Below are positions 1-5,394 of a stretch of DNA of 6,849 nt, one piece after another (positions within the stretch are counted from its first letter, which is position 1; every line of letters starts with the position of its first letter). The notes under the pieces are model-generated. The model did not search any database and was not told the DNA's origin. It was given only the letters and a program-made list of their open reading frames with translations. Location of the stretch: the NCBI GenBank assembly GCA_947460565.1, contig CANHJJ010000094.1:1-6849 (forward strand), written 5' to 3'. A program made the position numbers and the translations under genes. The stretch is from Bacteroidota bacterium (GTDB lineage: Bacteria; Bacteroidota; Bacteroidia; UKL13-3).

Positions 1-1
1 T

Positions 2-733
2 CAATTGAAAGGCAAGGTAGGCAAAGCCATTCCTGAGCCATTTAATGTAATGGCTTACTTAAAAGATAGTACTTCGGGTCGTTTGGGTATTGGGGGAATG
101 GCCATGTCGATGAATGTTGAACAAGGCAAAATGAATTTTGGCACCTCTACTGAAACCGACCAAAATGGATTGGCAAGTTTTTCGGTAGCCAGAATTTTAG
201 CTAAGGACCCCGTTCAAGTGCTACGTATATCGCTTGATGTGGCTAATGTGGTAAAAGGAGATAGCTTAAACATTGCTTCTAAAAACATTTTATATTCACT
301 TACTGTCTCTTCTGCAAGCATTCGAGTAATAGTGGAACCCATTAAAGTATTTATGCAAAGCAATGAAAGTAACTTAAGCAAAGACCTTTCATACAATGTG
401 TTGGAACCTGCTATCAAAAAAAGATTGGTGGAGGAAGGGTGTAATTTTGTGAAGAAAGAAAGTGATGCTGACTATAAGATTATCGTTAATGGCGAAACAA
501 AAGACCTAGGTGTGATGTGGGGTAAAATGCTACAATCAAGTTTTGATATGAATATATCTTTGAGAGATGTGAAAAATGATATTGAAATTTATAAGGATGC
601 TTTACAGGCGGTTAGAGGTTATCAAGATTCGCCCGAAAAAGCGGGTTTAGATGCTTACAACAACGGTTTAGAACAATTTTGGAGAAAGATATATCCTAAT
701 TTGTTAGACGAATTATTGGTTAAAGACCATTAG
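2..733 (+). CDS. C-terminal part of an unrecognised two-domain protein (Ig-like plus LPP20/FlgT-like)
   Basis: The reading frame is open from the left edge, so the true start lies outside the window; the TTG at position 5 is probably an internal Leu codon. The visible 243 residues fall into two parts. The first ~100 have alternating hydrophobic residues and a TDQNGLASFSV segment, like the T-D-x-x-G-x-A-x-F turn of bacterial Ig-like or macroglobulin-type beta domains. The last ~140 contain DADYKIIVNGET, then an amphipathic segment with SLRD, then VRGYQDSPEKAGLDAY and a terminal helix. That pattern resembles the small alpha/beta domains of LPP20, FlgT and CsgG-associated envelope proteins, in which a DADY strand and a late EKAxxxAY helix recur. 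The domain assignment is by pattern only. An envelope location is inferred. It precedes the exb operon by 293 bp on the same strand and is probably a separate transcription unit. No convincing terminator follows it. Confidence 0.6.
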   Translation, partial: QLKGKVGKAIPEPFNVMAYLKDSTSGRLGIGGMAMSMNVEQGKMNFGTSTETDQNGLASFSVARILAKDPVQVLRISLDVANVVKGDSLNIASKNILYSLTVSSASIRVIVEPIKVFMQSNESNLSKDLSYNVLEPAIKKRLVEEGCNFVKKESDADYKIIVNGETKDLGVMWGKMLQSSFDMNISLRDVKNDIEIYKDALQAVRGYQDSPEKAGLDAYNNGLEQFWRKIYPNLLDELLVKDH

Positions 734-881
734 TTATCTGCTTATCAGGTAAATGTGTTATTTTGTTTGGCTAGGTTTTAACATACATATTTAAAACACA
801 TTCTATTTGCGATGCTCGAAGCCTTGAGTATTGTCATGAAATAGTAAAACCCCATGCAACCTTATACTTAAAAATCATTAC

Positions 882-909
882 TTTAGTTATTGAATTAAAG
901 ATACTTTTG
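882..909 (+). promoter_or_regulatory. Candidate Bacteroidota-type promoter for the exbB operon
   Basis: TACTTTTG at 902-909 matches the Bacteroidota -7 consensus TAnnTTTG exactly. TTTA at 882-885 is a near match to the -33 TTTG element, with a 16-bp gap that is slightly short. Transcription would start near 915, leaving a leader of about 110 nt before exbB. It is the only perfect -7 match I found in the 293-bp gap. The start site is inferred from sequence only. Confidence 0.45.
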
Positions 910-934
910 CGCTTGTAAAAAGAGGTAAATTAAA

Positions 935-977
935 GTTTGAATATTATTTTTTTGTGAAGTGCTATAATAATTCAAAC
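935..977 (+). promoter_or_regulatory. Long imperfect hairpin in the exbB leader
   Basis: The arms 935-947 (GTTTGAATATTAT) and 964-977 (ATAATAATTCAAAC) are complementary over 13 base pairs with one bulged A at 969 and a 16-nt loop. If the promoter at 882-909 is right, this folds within the 5' leader, ending about 50 nt before the exbB start. A T-run at 986-991 lies 8 nt beyond the stem, too far for a classic terminator. It may be an mRNA structure or a DNA operator with widely spaced half-sites; the function is unknown. Confidence 0.5.
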
Positions 978-1026
978 AAAAACCCTTTTTTCGTGAATTA
1001 AAATTAAACAAAAAACATCAAAAAAT

Positions 1027-1854
1027 ATGAGTAACTCAACAACACAAAAACAAGAAGGCAGCGCGAAAAACATGTTTGCCTCATTAGCCATTCCAATTTT
1101 GGTGGCAGTTGGTATTTGCATCTACCTATTCATTTTAGGTAACCCAGCTAACTTTGAAGGTGGCGACAACAAGAATCACCCTATAGCTGAAGGTGTTGGT
1201 CATACATTAGGTTTAATTTACAAAGGTGGATTTATCGTACCTATTCTACTTTCTTTAGTTTTGATGAGTATTACATTCTCAATTGAGCGTTTCTTAGTTA
1301 TCAATAAAGCCTCTGGTAAGGGTTCAGCTGAAGCATTTGTGGCTAAGGTAAAATCATTTTTGTCTTCTGGAAACATTGATTCTGCTATTGCTGAGTGTGA
1401 CAAACAACGTGGTTCGGTTGCTAATGTGGTAAAAGCATCTTTGCACAAATACAAAGAAATGGCTGCTGAAACTAGCATGGATAAAGAGCAAAAAATTCTT
1501 GCTATTCAGAAAGAGCTTGAAGAGTCAGTTTCTCTAGAATTGCCTATGCTTGAAAAAAACCTTGTAATTATAGCTACAATGGCTTCAGTTTCTACTTTGA
1601 TCGCTCTATTAGGAACGGTATTGGGTATGATTCGTGCATTCTCGGCTTTGGGTGCTGCTGGTGCTCCTGATAGTACTGCTCTTGCAAATGGTATCTCTGA
1701 GGCGCTTATCAATACGGCTTTAGGTATTGCTAACTCTGCAGTTGCAATTATCATGTACAATGTTTTCACTACTAAAATTGATAAGATTACTTATACAATT
1801 GATGAAGCTGGATTTAGCATTGTTCAAACTTTTGCATCTCAAACAAAAAGATAA
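1027..1854 (+). CDS. exbB: ExbB, MotA/TolQ/ExbB-family proton channel subunit
   Basis: This 275-aa inner-membrane protein forms the channel that, with ExbD, uses the proton gradient to energise TonB. Four hydrophobic segments are visible: ~17-38, ~67-90, ~178-205 and ~221-247. The first is an extra N-terminal helix compared with the three-helix E. coli protein (244 aa); extended N-termini are common in Bacteroidota ExbB. Between helices 2 and 3 lies a charged cytoplasmic domain (~91-177). The family core is clear: LLGTVLGMIRAF (194-205) and ISEALINTALGIANSA (223-238). Thr197 and Thr230 probably correspond to the pore threonines of E. coli ExbB (T148 and T181), and Glu225 to its conserved Glu176. 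The start is the only plausible ATG; it follows an A-rich tract with no Shine-Dalgarno sequence, as usual in this phylum. It opens the exbB-exbD-exbD-tonB operon and lies 83 bp before the first exbD. Confidence 0.95.
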   Translation: MSNSTTQKQEGSAKNMFASLAIPILVAVGICIYLFILGNPANFEGGDNKNHPIAEGVGHTLGLIYKGGFIVPILLSLVLMSITFSIERFLVINKASGKGSAEAFVAKVKSFLSSGNIDSAIAECDKQRGSVANVVKASLHKYKEMAAETSMDKEQKILAIQKELEESVSLELPMLEKNLVIIATMASVSTLIALLGTVLGMIRAFSALGAAGAPDSTALANGISEALINTALGIANSAVAIIMYNVFTTKIDKITYTIDEAGFSIVQTFASQTKR

Positions 1855-1861
1855 TTTTTTA

Positions 1862-1882
1862 ATTGAATCTAGCTAATTCAAT
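1862..1882 (+). repeat. Small inverted repeat between exbB and exbD1
   Basis: ATTGAAT (1862-1868) and ATTCAAT (1876-1882) form a 7-bp stem with a 7-nt loop, starting 7 bp after the exbB stop codon. It is AT-rich with no T-tract behind it, so it is not a good terminator. It could serve as an mRNA-processing or stability element that lets exbB be expressed above the exbD genes. In such AT-rich sequence a chance origin is also possible. Confidence 0.35.
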
Positions 1883-1937
1883 AATTAGTCTTTTCAATTA
1901 ATGAATCAATAAATCATAAATCAACAAATTAAATTAA

Positions 1938-2543
1938 ATGGCAAAAGTTAAAGTTCCACGTAAAAGCACAACGGTTGATATGACTGCCATGACGGATGTA
2001 GCATTCTTATTGCTTACCTTCTTCATGTTGGCTACTCAATTCAAACCCGATGAGCCTGTGCAGGTCGTAACGCCATCATCCATTTCGCAAATTCCTTTGC
2101 CCGATGTAGATATTATGAACATAACCATTTCTGAGGATGGTAGGGTGTTTTTTGATATGGAGGGTAAACAATACAAAGAGAAGCTAATTCAAAAAATGGG
2201 GGAAAAGTACACAACTACTTTTACTCCGCAGCAAATCGAAGCATTTTCAAGATTATCTAGCTTCGGTATGCCGTTTAAAGAATTACAAGGGTTTTTATCG
2301 TTGAAACCAGATGAACGTACGCAAGTTAAACAAGTAGGCATTCCGACCGACTCTTTGAACAACGAATTGGCTGATTGGGTTTGGCAAGCACGTCTTACAA
2401 ACAACAATGTGCGTGTAGCTATAAAAGGTGATGGTAATTCTATGTATCCTACTGTAGCTCAAGTAATAAAAACATTGCAGGACAAAAAAGTTAACCGTTT
2501 TAACTTTATAACCAGTGCTGAATCAGCACCACCAATGCAATAA
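1938..2543 (+). CDS. exbD: ExbD, first copy (biopolymer transport protein)
   Basis: This 201-aa protein has the ExbD plan: a short basic cytoplasmic N-terminus (1-13), one membrane helix (~20-34) and a periplasmic domain. The motif DMTAMTDVAFLLLTFFML (14-31) carries Asp20, which matches the proton-accepting Asp25 of E. coli ExbD. The usual TP before the helix is TA here. The periplasmic fold can be followed as a first strand region (DIMNITISEDGRVFF, ~58-72) and a last block (VRVAIKGDGNSMYPTVAQVI, ~158-177), which resembles the conserved end of ExbD. Between them lies an insertion of about 60 residues (~91-152) absent from the 141-aa E. coli protein and only weakly similar to that of the second copy. 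It should pair with ExbB inside the channel and engage TonB in the periplasm. Its start follows AATTAAATTAA, with no Shine-Dalgarno site. Confidence 0.92.
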   Translation: MAKVKVPRKSTTVDMTAMTDVAFLLLTFFMLATQFKPDEPVQVVTPSSISQIPLPDVDIMNITISEDGRVFFDMEGKQYKEKLIQKMGEKYTTTFTPQQIEAFSRLSSFGMPFKELQGFLSLKPDERTQVKQVGIPTDSLNNELADWVWQARLTNNNVRVAIKGDGNSMYPTVAQVIKTLQDKKVNRFNFITSAESAPPMQ

Positions 2544-2545
2544 CA

Positions 2546-2587
2546 GATAAGTTTGCTTATCAATATCCTTCTTCAAGCTCAGGATAT
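2546..2587 (+). repeat. Two tandem small hairpins between exbD1 and exbD2
   Basis: GATAAG (2546-2551) and CTTATC (2556-2561) form a 6-bp stem with a 4-nt loop just 2 bp after the exbD1 stop. ATATCC (2563-2568) and GGATAT (2582-2587) form a second 6-bp stem with a 13-nt loop. Neither is followed by a T-tract, so termination is unlikely. They may affect mRNA processing or stability within the operon. Confidence 0.4.
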
Positions 2588-2627
2588 AAAAGATGAAGTT
2601 TGAAAGATTAATTAATAAAAATAAAAC

Positions 2628-3281
2628 ATGGCAGAAATAGAATCGGGCGGTGGTGGCCATAAAAAAGGCGGTAAAAAAAGAGGCAAAAAAATGTCGACTC
2701 GTGTGGATTTTACTCCCATGGTTGATTTGGGCTTCTTGTTAATTACCTTTTTTATGTTGACTACCAGCATGAATAAGCCCAAAACGATGGAAATCAACAT
2801 GCCGGTGAAAGAGCCTAATGAAATCGATCAAACAAAGGTAAAAGCTTCTCAAGCTGTAACCCTTTTGTTGACTGGTGACAATAAAATTGTGTACTATTTT
2901 GTAAATGCCGTTACTGGTGATCCAGAAACTCCATTAATTACAAATTACGATAACACAAATGGTGTTCGCCCCATGTTATTGCAAGAAAACCGCAAACGCA
3001 ATCCTGTAGGAGTTGATTCAATTCCTATTTATAGAGATATGTTCCAAAAGAACAAAATCAAGGAAGATGAAATGAAGAAGCATATTGCAGCCATTAAAGG
3101 CTTCAAAGATGGTTTGATTGTTGTAATCAAAGCAGACAAAAACGCTACTTATAAAAACTTGGTTGATATTTTGGATGAAATGCTAATTTGTAATATTGGT
3201 CGATACGCAATTGTAGATATTACAGAAAAAGAAAATGAATTGATAACCTTGGCAAATGCCACTAAACCAGCAATTAACTAA
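2628..3281 (+). CDS. exbD: ExbD, second copy (biopolymer transport protein)
   Basis: This 217-aa ExbD-family protein differs clearly from its upstream neighbour. The N-terminal tail (residues 6-21) is unusually rich in Gly and Lys (SGGGGHKKGGKKRGKK) and should lie in the cytoplasm. The core motif DFTPMVDLGFLLITFFML (27-44) keeps the canonical TP and places the proton-carrying Asp at position 33, at the start of the single membrane helix (~33-48). The periplasmic part has a strand region (AVTLLLTGDNKIVYYF, ~76-91), an insertion of about 65 residues rich in charged residues (~92-157), and the conserved final block (DGLIVVIKADKNATYKNLVD, 161-180). The two ExbDs could form a heterodimer in an ExbB pentamer, which is inferred. 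The start follows an AT-rich leader. The stop is 2 bp before the tonB start, so translation of the pair is probably coupled. Confidence 0.92.
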   Translation: MAEIESGGGGHKKGGKKRGKKMSTRVDFTPMVDLGFLLITFFMLTTSMNKPKTMEINMPVKEPNEIDQTKVKASQAVTLLLTGDNKIVYYFVNAVTGDPETPLITNYDNTNGVRPMLLQENRKRNPVGVDSIPIYRDMFQKNKIKEDEMKKHIAAIKGFKDGLIVVIKADKNATYKNLVDILDEMLICNIGRYAIVDITEKENELITLANATKPAIN

Positions 3282-3283
3282 GC

Positions 3284-4084
3284 ATGGCAGCAAAATTAAA
3301 CATATTTGAAAGCAAATGGGTTAACATGGTATTTGAAGGTCGTAACCAAGAATATGGTGCATTTGTGCTTCGTAAAAAAAGCAGCGAGTACACCATTAAA
3401 GGTATCGTTTTGGCCATTGTATTTTTCACCCTTAGTATTGCAGCTCCTGTTATTATTAATATTATCAAAGCTAACTTGCCTAAAGAAAAAGTTGTAGTGG
3501 TAGATGATATTACCAAACTAGAAGAGCCACCACCCATTGACAAAAACGAGCCACCTCCGCCTCCAACGGAGCCACCTCCACCGCTAAAAAGTACGGTTAA
3601 GTTTACTCCACCAGAAATTAAGCCCGATGAAGAAGTGCCAGATGAACCACCTCCAACTCAAGAAGATTTAAAAGTGGTGGATGCGGGTACAAAAACTGAA
3701 GAAGGTGATCCAAATGGTGTAGACCCTAGTTTAAGCGAAGATGCAGGTACTGGAGAAGTGGGTCCTGAAATCTTAACTTTTGCAGAGCAAATGCCTGAGT
3801 TTCCTGGAGGAGAAGAAGCGATGAGAGAGTATTTAGGTAAAAATATTAACTATCCACCTTTAGCCCGCGAAAGCGGTATTGAAGGTAAAGTAATATTAAC
3901 CTTTGTAGTAGGTACAGATGGAAAGATTACCCAAATTGAACAAGTGGGCAAAAAATTGGGTTGGGGTTGTGATGAGGAAGCCACTCGAGTTGTAAAATCA
4001 ATGCCGGGATGGAAGCCAGGCAAGCAAAATGGTAAAGAGGTTACAGTTAAATATACTTTGCCAATTTCATTTAGATTGAACTAA
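3284..4084 (+). CDS. tonB: TonB, energy transducer
   Basis: This 266-aa protein links the ExbB-ExbD motor to outer-membrane TonB-dependent transporters. Its cytoplasmic N-terminus (~1-38) contains FESKWVNMVFEGRNQEYGAF, a form typical of Bacteroidota TonB and longer than in E. coli. One membrane helix follows (~39-62). A Pro/Glu-rich spacer (~80-125) has several PPP to PPPPP runs that would extend through the periplasm, then an acidic Gly/Asp linker (~126-160). The TonB C-terminal domain fills ~163-266: MPEFPGGEEAM, then NYPPLARESGIEGKV, a strand with GTDGKITQIEQV, CDEEATRVVKSMPGWKPG, and the closing YTLPISFRLN. All hallmark segments are present, so the domain appears intact. The start is 2 bp after the exbD2 stop. 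A strong terminator 19 bp after the stop ends the module. Confidence 0.95.
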   Translation: MAAKLNIFESKWVNMVFEGRNQEYGAFVLRKKSSEYTIKGIVLAIVFFTLSIAAPVIINIIKANLPKEKVVVVDDITKLEEPPPIDKNEPPPPPTEPPPPLKSTVKFTPPEIKPDEEVPDEPPPTQEDLKVVDAGTKTEEGDPNGVDPSLSEDAGTGEVGPEILTFAEQMPEFPGGEEAMREYLGKNINYPPLARESGIEGKVILTFVVGTDGKITQIEQVGKKLGWGCDEEATRVVKSMPGWKPGKQNGKEVTVKYTLPISFRLN

Positions 4085-4103
4085 TAACAATTATTAATAC
4101 AAG

Positions 4104-4138
4104 AATAGCTGTAATCGAAGGGTTACAGCTATTTTTTT
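4104..4138 (+). terminator. Strong intrinsic terminator after tonB
   Basis: AATAGCTGTAA (4104-4114) and TTACAGCTATT (4123-4133) form a perfect 11-bp stem with an 8-nt loop (TCGAAGGG), and a run of 7 T begins at 4132. It starts 19 bp after the tonB stop. The T-run ends only 4 bp before the ATG of the next gene, so the following genes would need read-through or a promoter inside or after the hairpin. Confidence 0.88.
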
Positions 4139-4142
4139 AGGT

Positions 4143-4361
4143 ATGAACATAGACGAAATAAGAGAAAGAAGACAAAACCAGATCAATCAAACTACTAAAT
4201 ATTTTGGCTTGATTATGTCTGTGTTTTACATTTTAGCAGGTTTGGGTATCTATTTCTTTCAGTTTCCATTCAAGGTAAGCCCACCTTTGGACATGATTTT
4301 TTGTATATTATTTATCATCTATGGAATTTTTAGAGCCTATCGTTTGTTTGCTAAATCTTAG
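4143..4361 (+). CDS. Small two-helix membrane protein of unknown function
   Basis: This 72-aa protein has a charged, probably cytoplasmic N-terminus (DEIRERRQNQ, residues 4-13), two hydrophobic helices (~20-40 and ~49-68) joined by a short loop with Pro (FPFKVSPPLD), and a basic end (GIFRAYRLFAKS). By the positive-inside rule both ends face the cytoplasm. I know of no defined function. Small two-helix proteins ending in a GxFRxYR-type motif occur at this locus in other Bacteroidota, as far as I recall, which supports a real gene. The frame has an ATG, membrane-protein character and tight spacing to the next gene (33 bp). The start sits almost in the T-tract of the tonB terminator, leaving no room for a normal leader if transcribed from its own promoter. 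A later start at Met25 or Met51 would lose helix 1. Confidence 0.75.
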   Translation: MNIDEIRERRQNQINQTTKYFGLIMSVFYILAGLGIYFFQFPFKVSPPLDMIFCILFIIYGIFRAYRLFAKS

Positions 4362-4370
4362 CTTAATTTG
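4343..4370 (+). promoter_or_regulatory. Weak candidate promoter for the PstS-like gene
   Basis: TTTG at 4343-4346 (a second copy at 4347-4350) lies 17 bp before TAATTTG at 4364-4370. This resembles the Bacteroidota -33/-7 pair but has one base missing between TA and TTTG. It would start transcription near 4377, just before the ATG at 4395. It offers one way to express the lipoprotein independently of the terminator after tonB. Support is weak. Confidence 0.25.
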
Positions 4371-4394
4371 CAGCTCGTTAACCCAAAACATCCT

Positions 4395-5357
4395 ATGAGA
4401 AATTTGAATATTGCTATTGCATGTACCTTTATGGCATCGCTGTTTTCGTGTTCTCAAAATACTGGAACCAAAGCCGAGTTAGATACTACAACCAGCGGTA
4501 AAATAACCATTTCGGTGGATGAAAGTTTGAAGCCTATTGTTGAGAGTGAAGAGTTGGTATTTGAAGGGATTTATGCGAAAGCAGATATAACTTTTATATA
4601 TATGGGTGAGCAAGATGCCATTAATTATATGTTGAAAGATAGCGCAAGAATGGCCATTGTTACACGCCAATTAACACCTAAAGAAGAGCGTGTACTTGAA
4701 CAAGGTAAATACAAATCAAGAACCATAAAAATGGCAACGGATGCACTAGCTGTTATTGTTAACAATTCAAATACTGATACCTTATTTAACCCACAACAAA
4801 TCAAAGATATCGTTTCAGGAAAAACCAAGTCTTGGAAAGAATTGAATGCTAAAAATACCTTGGGTGATATGCGTGTTGTGTTTGATAATCCCTCGTCAGG
4901 AGCAAGGAGGTATTTAAAAGATTCGTTACTCAAAGGAGGTGAATTAGGTAAAAACTGTTTTGCTTTACATTCAAGTAAAGAGGTAATTGAATATGTTGAA
5001 AATAACAAAAATGCCTTGGGCATCATTGGAGTTAGTTGGATAAGTGATGCCAATAGTAGCGAAGCAAATGCCTTTTTAAAGAAAATTAAAGTCGCTGATG
5101 TTTTACCAGATCCTAAGCCTGATTATTTTGATAAGTTGGTTACATTTAAGCCTATACAAGCTAATATGGCATTGAAGATATACCCGTTTTTGCGTAACAT
5201 ATACATGGTAAGCAGAGAAGCCCATACAGGACTTGGCACAGGCTTTGCAAGCTTTGTAGCAGGAGACCAAGGACAAAGAATCATTCAAAAATCAGGATTG
5301 ATTCCTGCTAAGTCTCCAATCAGAATTATTCAGTTGAATGATAAGGAGATTGAATAA
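4395..5357 (+). CDS. PstS-like solute-binding lipoprotein
   Basis: This 320-aa protein belongs to the phosphate-type periplasmic binding protein superfamily. I start it at ATG 4395 because that places a short basic N-terminus, a hydrophobic stretch and a lipobox (LFSC, Cys19) in proper order; an upstream TTG at 4368 would add nine residues ahead of the signal peptide. After Cys19 comes SQNTGTK, with no acidic cluster like the known surface-export signal of Bacteroidota lipoproteins, so a periplasmic-facing outer-membrane anchor is inferred. Family features are ITISVDESLKPIVE (37-50), RMAIVTRQLTPKE (85-97), ATDALAVIVN (114-123), the FDNPSSGARRYLKD loop (153-166) and GIIGVSWISD (199-208). The canonical SGT anion loop reads SGA, and the Arg found four residues before its Ser in E. 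coli PstS appears to be Asp154. No pstC, pstA or pstB is nearby. Phosphate binding is therefore uncertain; a sensing or envelope role with the TonB module is possible. Confidence 0.85.
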   Translation: MRNLNIAIACTFMASLFSCSQNTGTKAELDTTTSGKITISVDESLKPIVESEELVFEGIYAKADITFIYMGEQDAINYMLKDSARMAIVTRQLTPKEERVLEQGKYKSRTIKMATDALAVIVNNSNTDTLFNPQQIKDIVSGKTKSWKELNAKNTLGDMRVVFDNPSSGARRYLKDSLLKGGELGKNCFALHSSKEVIEYVENNKNALGIIGVSWISDANSSEANAFLKKIKVADVLPDPKPDYFDKLVTFKPIQANMALKIYPFLRNIYMVSREAHTGLGTGFASFVAGDQGQRIIQKSGLIPAKSPIRIIQLNDKEIE

Positions 5358-5394
5358 AAAATTGAAATTAAATTCTAAAAAAGAACCAATAAAA

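Noticed and set aside
881..900. CTTTA...TAAAG inverted repeat overlapping the -33 region of the exbB promoter candidate
   Set aside because: Only 5 bp per arm in AT-rich sequence; too weak to call an operator.
734..1026. Search for a Fur or iron-responsive box ahead of the TonB operon
   Set aside because: No convincing 19-bp Fur-like palindrome was seen; the only strong palindrome is the widely spaced hairpin at 935-977.
1904..1923. Three AATCA units (1904-1908, 1912-1916, 1919-1923) before exbD1
   Set aside because: Spacing is irregular and the sequence is AT-rich and low in complexity; no evidence for an operator or repeat element.
3274..3543. 89-aa - strand frame opposite the start of tonB
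   Set aside because: It covers the TonB helix and proline-rich coding sequence, where the reverse strand is naturally free of stops; no independent support.
3521..3660. Repeated CCACC-type DNA motifs resembling a tandem repeat
   Set aside because: They encode the proline-rich spacer of TonB and have no fixed period; explained by protein composition.
4368..4394. TTG start at 4368 for the PstS-like protein
   Set aside because: It would add nine residues ahead of a signal peptide that starts properly at ATG 4395, and the upstream codons look like leader sequence.
4625..5053. 142-aa open frame on the - strand opposite the PstS-like gene
   Set aside because: It lies wholly inside a convincing gene on the other strand, has low-complexity Ser/Leu composition and no recognisable domain; a shadow frame.
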